A DNA stretch of 64,000 nucleotides from contig NC_088300.1 of assembly GCF_032854445.1 (NCBI RefSeq), positions 2,728,001-2,792,000 on the forward strand. The letters run 5' to 3'. A program made the translations under genes and the position numbers. The stretch is from Liolophura sinensis. Its lineage: Eukaryota > Mollusca > Polyplacophora > Chitonida > Chitonidae. Below the pieces are notes generated by a model. That model saw only the letters and a program-made list of their open reading frames with translations, was not told where the DNA came from and did no database searches. Shown piece by piece: positions 63,381 to 64,000 of this stretch (position 1 is its first letter; every line of letters starts with the position of its first letter).

Positions 63381-63914
63381 GAATGCAGGTTGTGGTACAG
63401 GAACCTTCAGCTTCTGACTACTACTGTTAAATACATGAACATAAGCTACCTTACATGGCGTAAATCTTTTCACTACATACGCTATCACAGGCAATCAAGG
63501 TACCCACTGGTGTGTGACATTTAGCGTCACAATCTTCAAAATAGCGCAAGCGGATTTGATAATCTTTTGTGTCACGAAACTTAGCGAATAATAAATGAAA
63601 GCACGACTCCAAACATAATTAAAATTTTTATTCAATGCATAATCATAACATATAAATCACAATGAAACAATGAAGAAAACATCATCAAGGGAAGCTAATA
63701 TGTGACCATAATGCACGGTCTATTTCATTAACCACACTGACACATCACAATCCTCAAAATAGCGCTGACGCTAAATGTCACACACCAGTGGGTACCTTGA
63801 TTGCCTGTGATAGCGTATGTAGCGAAAAGATTTACACCATGTAAGGTAGCTTATGTTCATGTATTTAACAGTAGTAGTCAGAAGCTGAAGGTTCCTGTTC
63901 CACAACCTGCATTC
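63381..63914. mobile_element. Foldback element with 149-bp near-perfect inverted arms (USP34 intron 11)
   Basis: 63381-63529 (GAATGCAGGTTGTGG.ACAGG ... GACATTTAGCGTCA) is mirrored at 63766-63914 with only a single mismatch seen. The loop of 236 bp is AT-rich and starts and ends with direct copies of TCACAATC(T/C)TCAAAATAGCGC. No ORF; likely a non-autonomous DNA transposon of recent origin. Target duplications were not clear. Confidence 0.8.
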
Positions 63915-64000
63915 ATGGAGAATGACTACTGTGATATTTGTAGAACGGCTAGTGTTTAGAGACACTGTAGATTTATAATATATATTACCAATAAATAAAG

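Overview
This window is eukaryotic. It is an intron-rich, AT-rich animal genome segment with many minisatellites, (TA)n tracts and tRNA-derived SINEs. The SINEs and the protein resemblance point to a lophotrochozoan, most likely a mollusc. That is inference from family resemblance; no search was run.

Three protein-coding genes can be built exon by exon, with consistent splice phases throughout. (1) Minus strand, 24957 down to 4228 and probably beyond the left edge: a ZC3H14/Nab2-type nuclear poly(A)-RNA-binding protein. It has an N-terminal Nab2/PWI-like domain, a long charged middle and five C-terminal CCCH zinc fingers. Fifteen coding exons (925 codons) are placed; the terminal exon is not. 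(2) Plus strand, 27616-48703: a complete 243-residue four-pass membrane protein of the TMEM179 type, in four exons with a 19-kb first intron. (3) Plus strand, 56723 to beyond 63312: the first 457 codons (11 exons) of a USP34-type giant deubiquitinase, cut by the right edge.

Layout: 1-3750 holds an 81-bp satellite. 4228-24957 is the ZC3H14-type gene, and most of its introns contain a different tandem array: 116 bp inside a 3.1-kb hAT-like element, 85 bp, a TAGCCATC-type array, 124 bp, 40 bp and 18 bp. 24958-27615 is a divergent intergenic spacer containing an inverted-repeat element. 27930-47091 is the large TMEM179 intron, with (TA)n tracts, 38-, 61- and 43-bp minisatellites and SINEs. 48704-56722 is intergenic with SINEs, two MITE copies (one split by a SINE) and a 48-bp array. 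From 56723 onward is the USP34 5' region, with two more foldback elements.

The most unusual feature is that two arrays inside the ZC3H14-type gene are copied from its own coding exons together with their splice donors. The 85-bp array at 9290-11160 is an amplified tail of the first zinc-finger exon. The 124-bp array at 15265-16990 is an amplified tail of exon 9, and each unit has its own acceptor-like and donor-like sites, so it could act as a set of in-frame 39-nt cassette exons. The genes do not form a pathway: one acts in nuclear RNA processing, one in membranes and one in ubiquitin removal. No prokaryotic or viral gene, rRNA, convincing tRNA gene or CRISPR array was seen.
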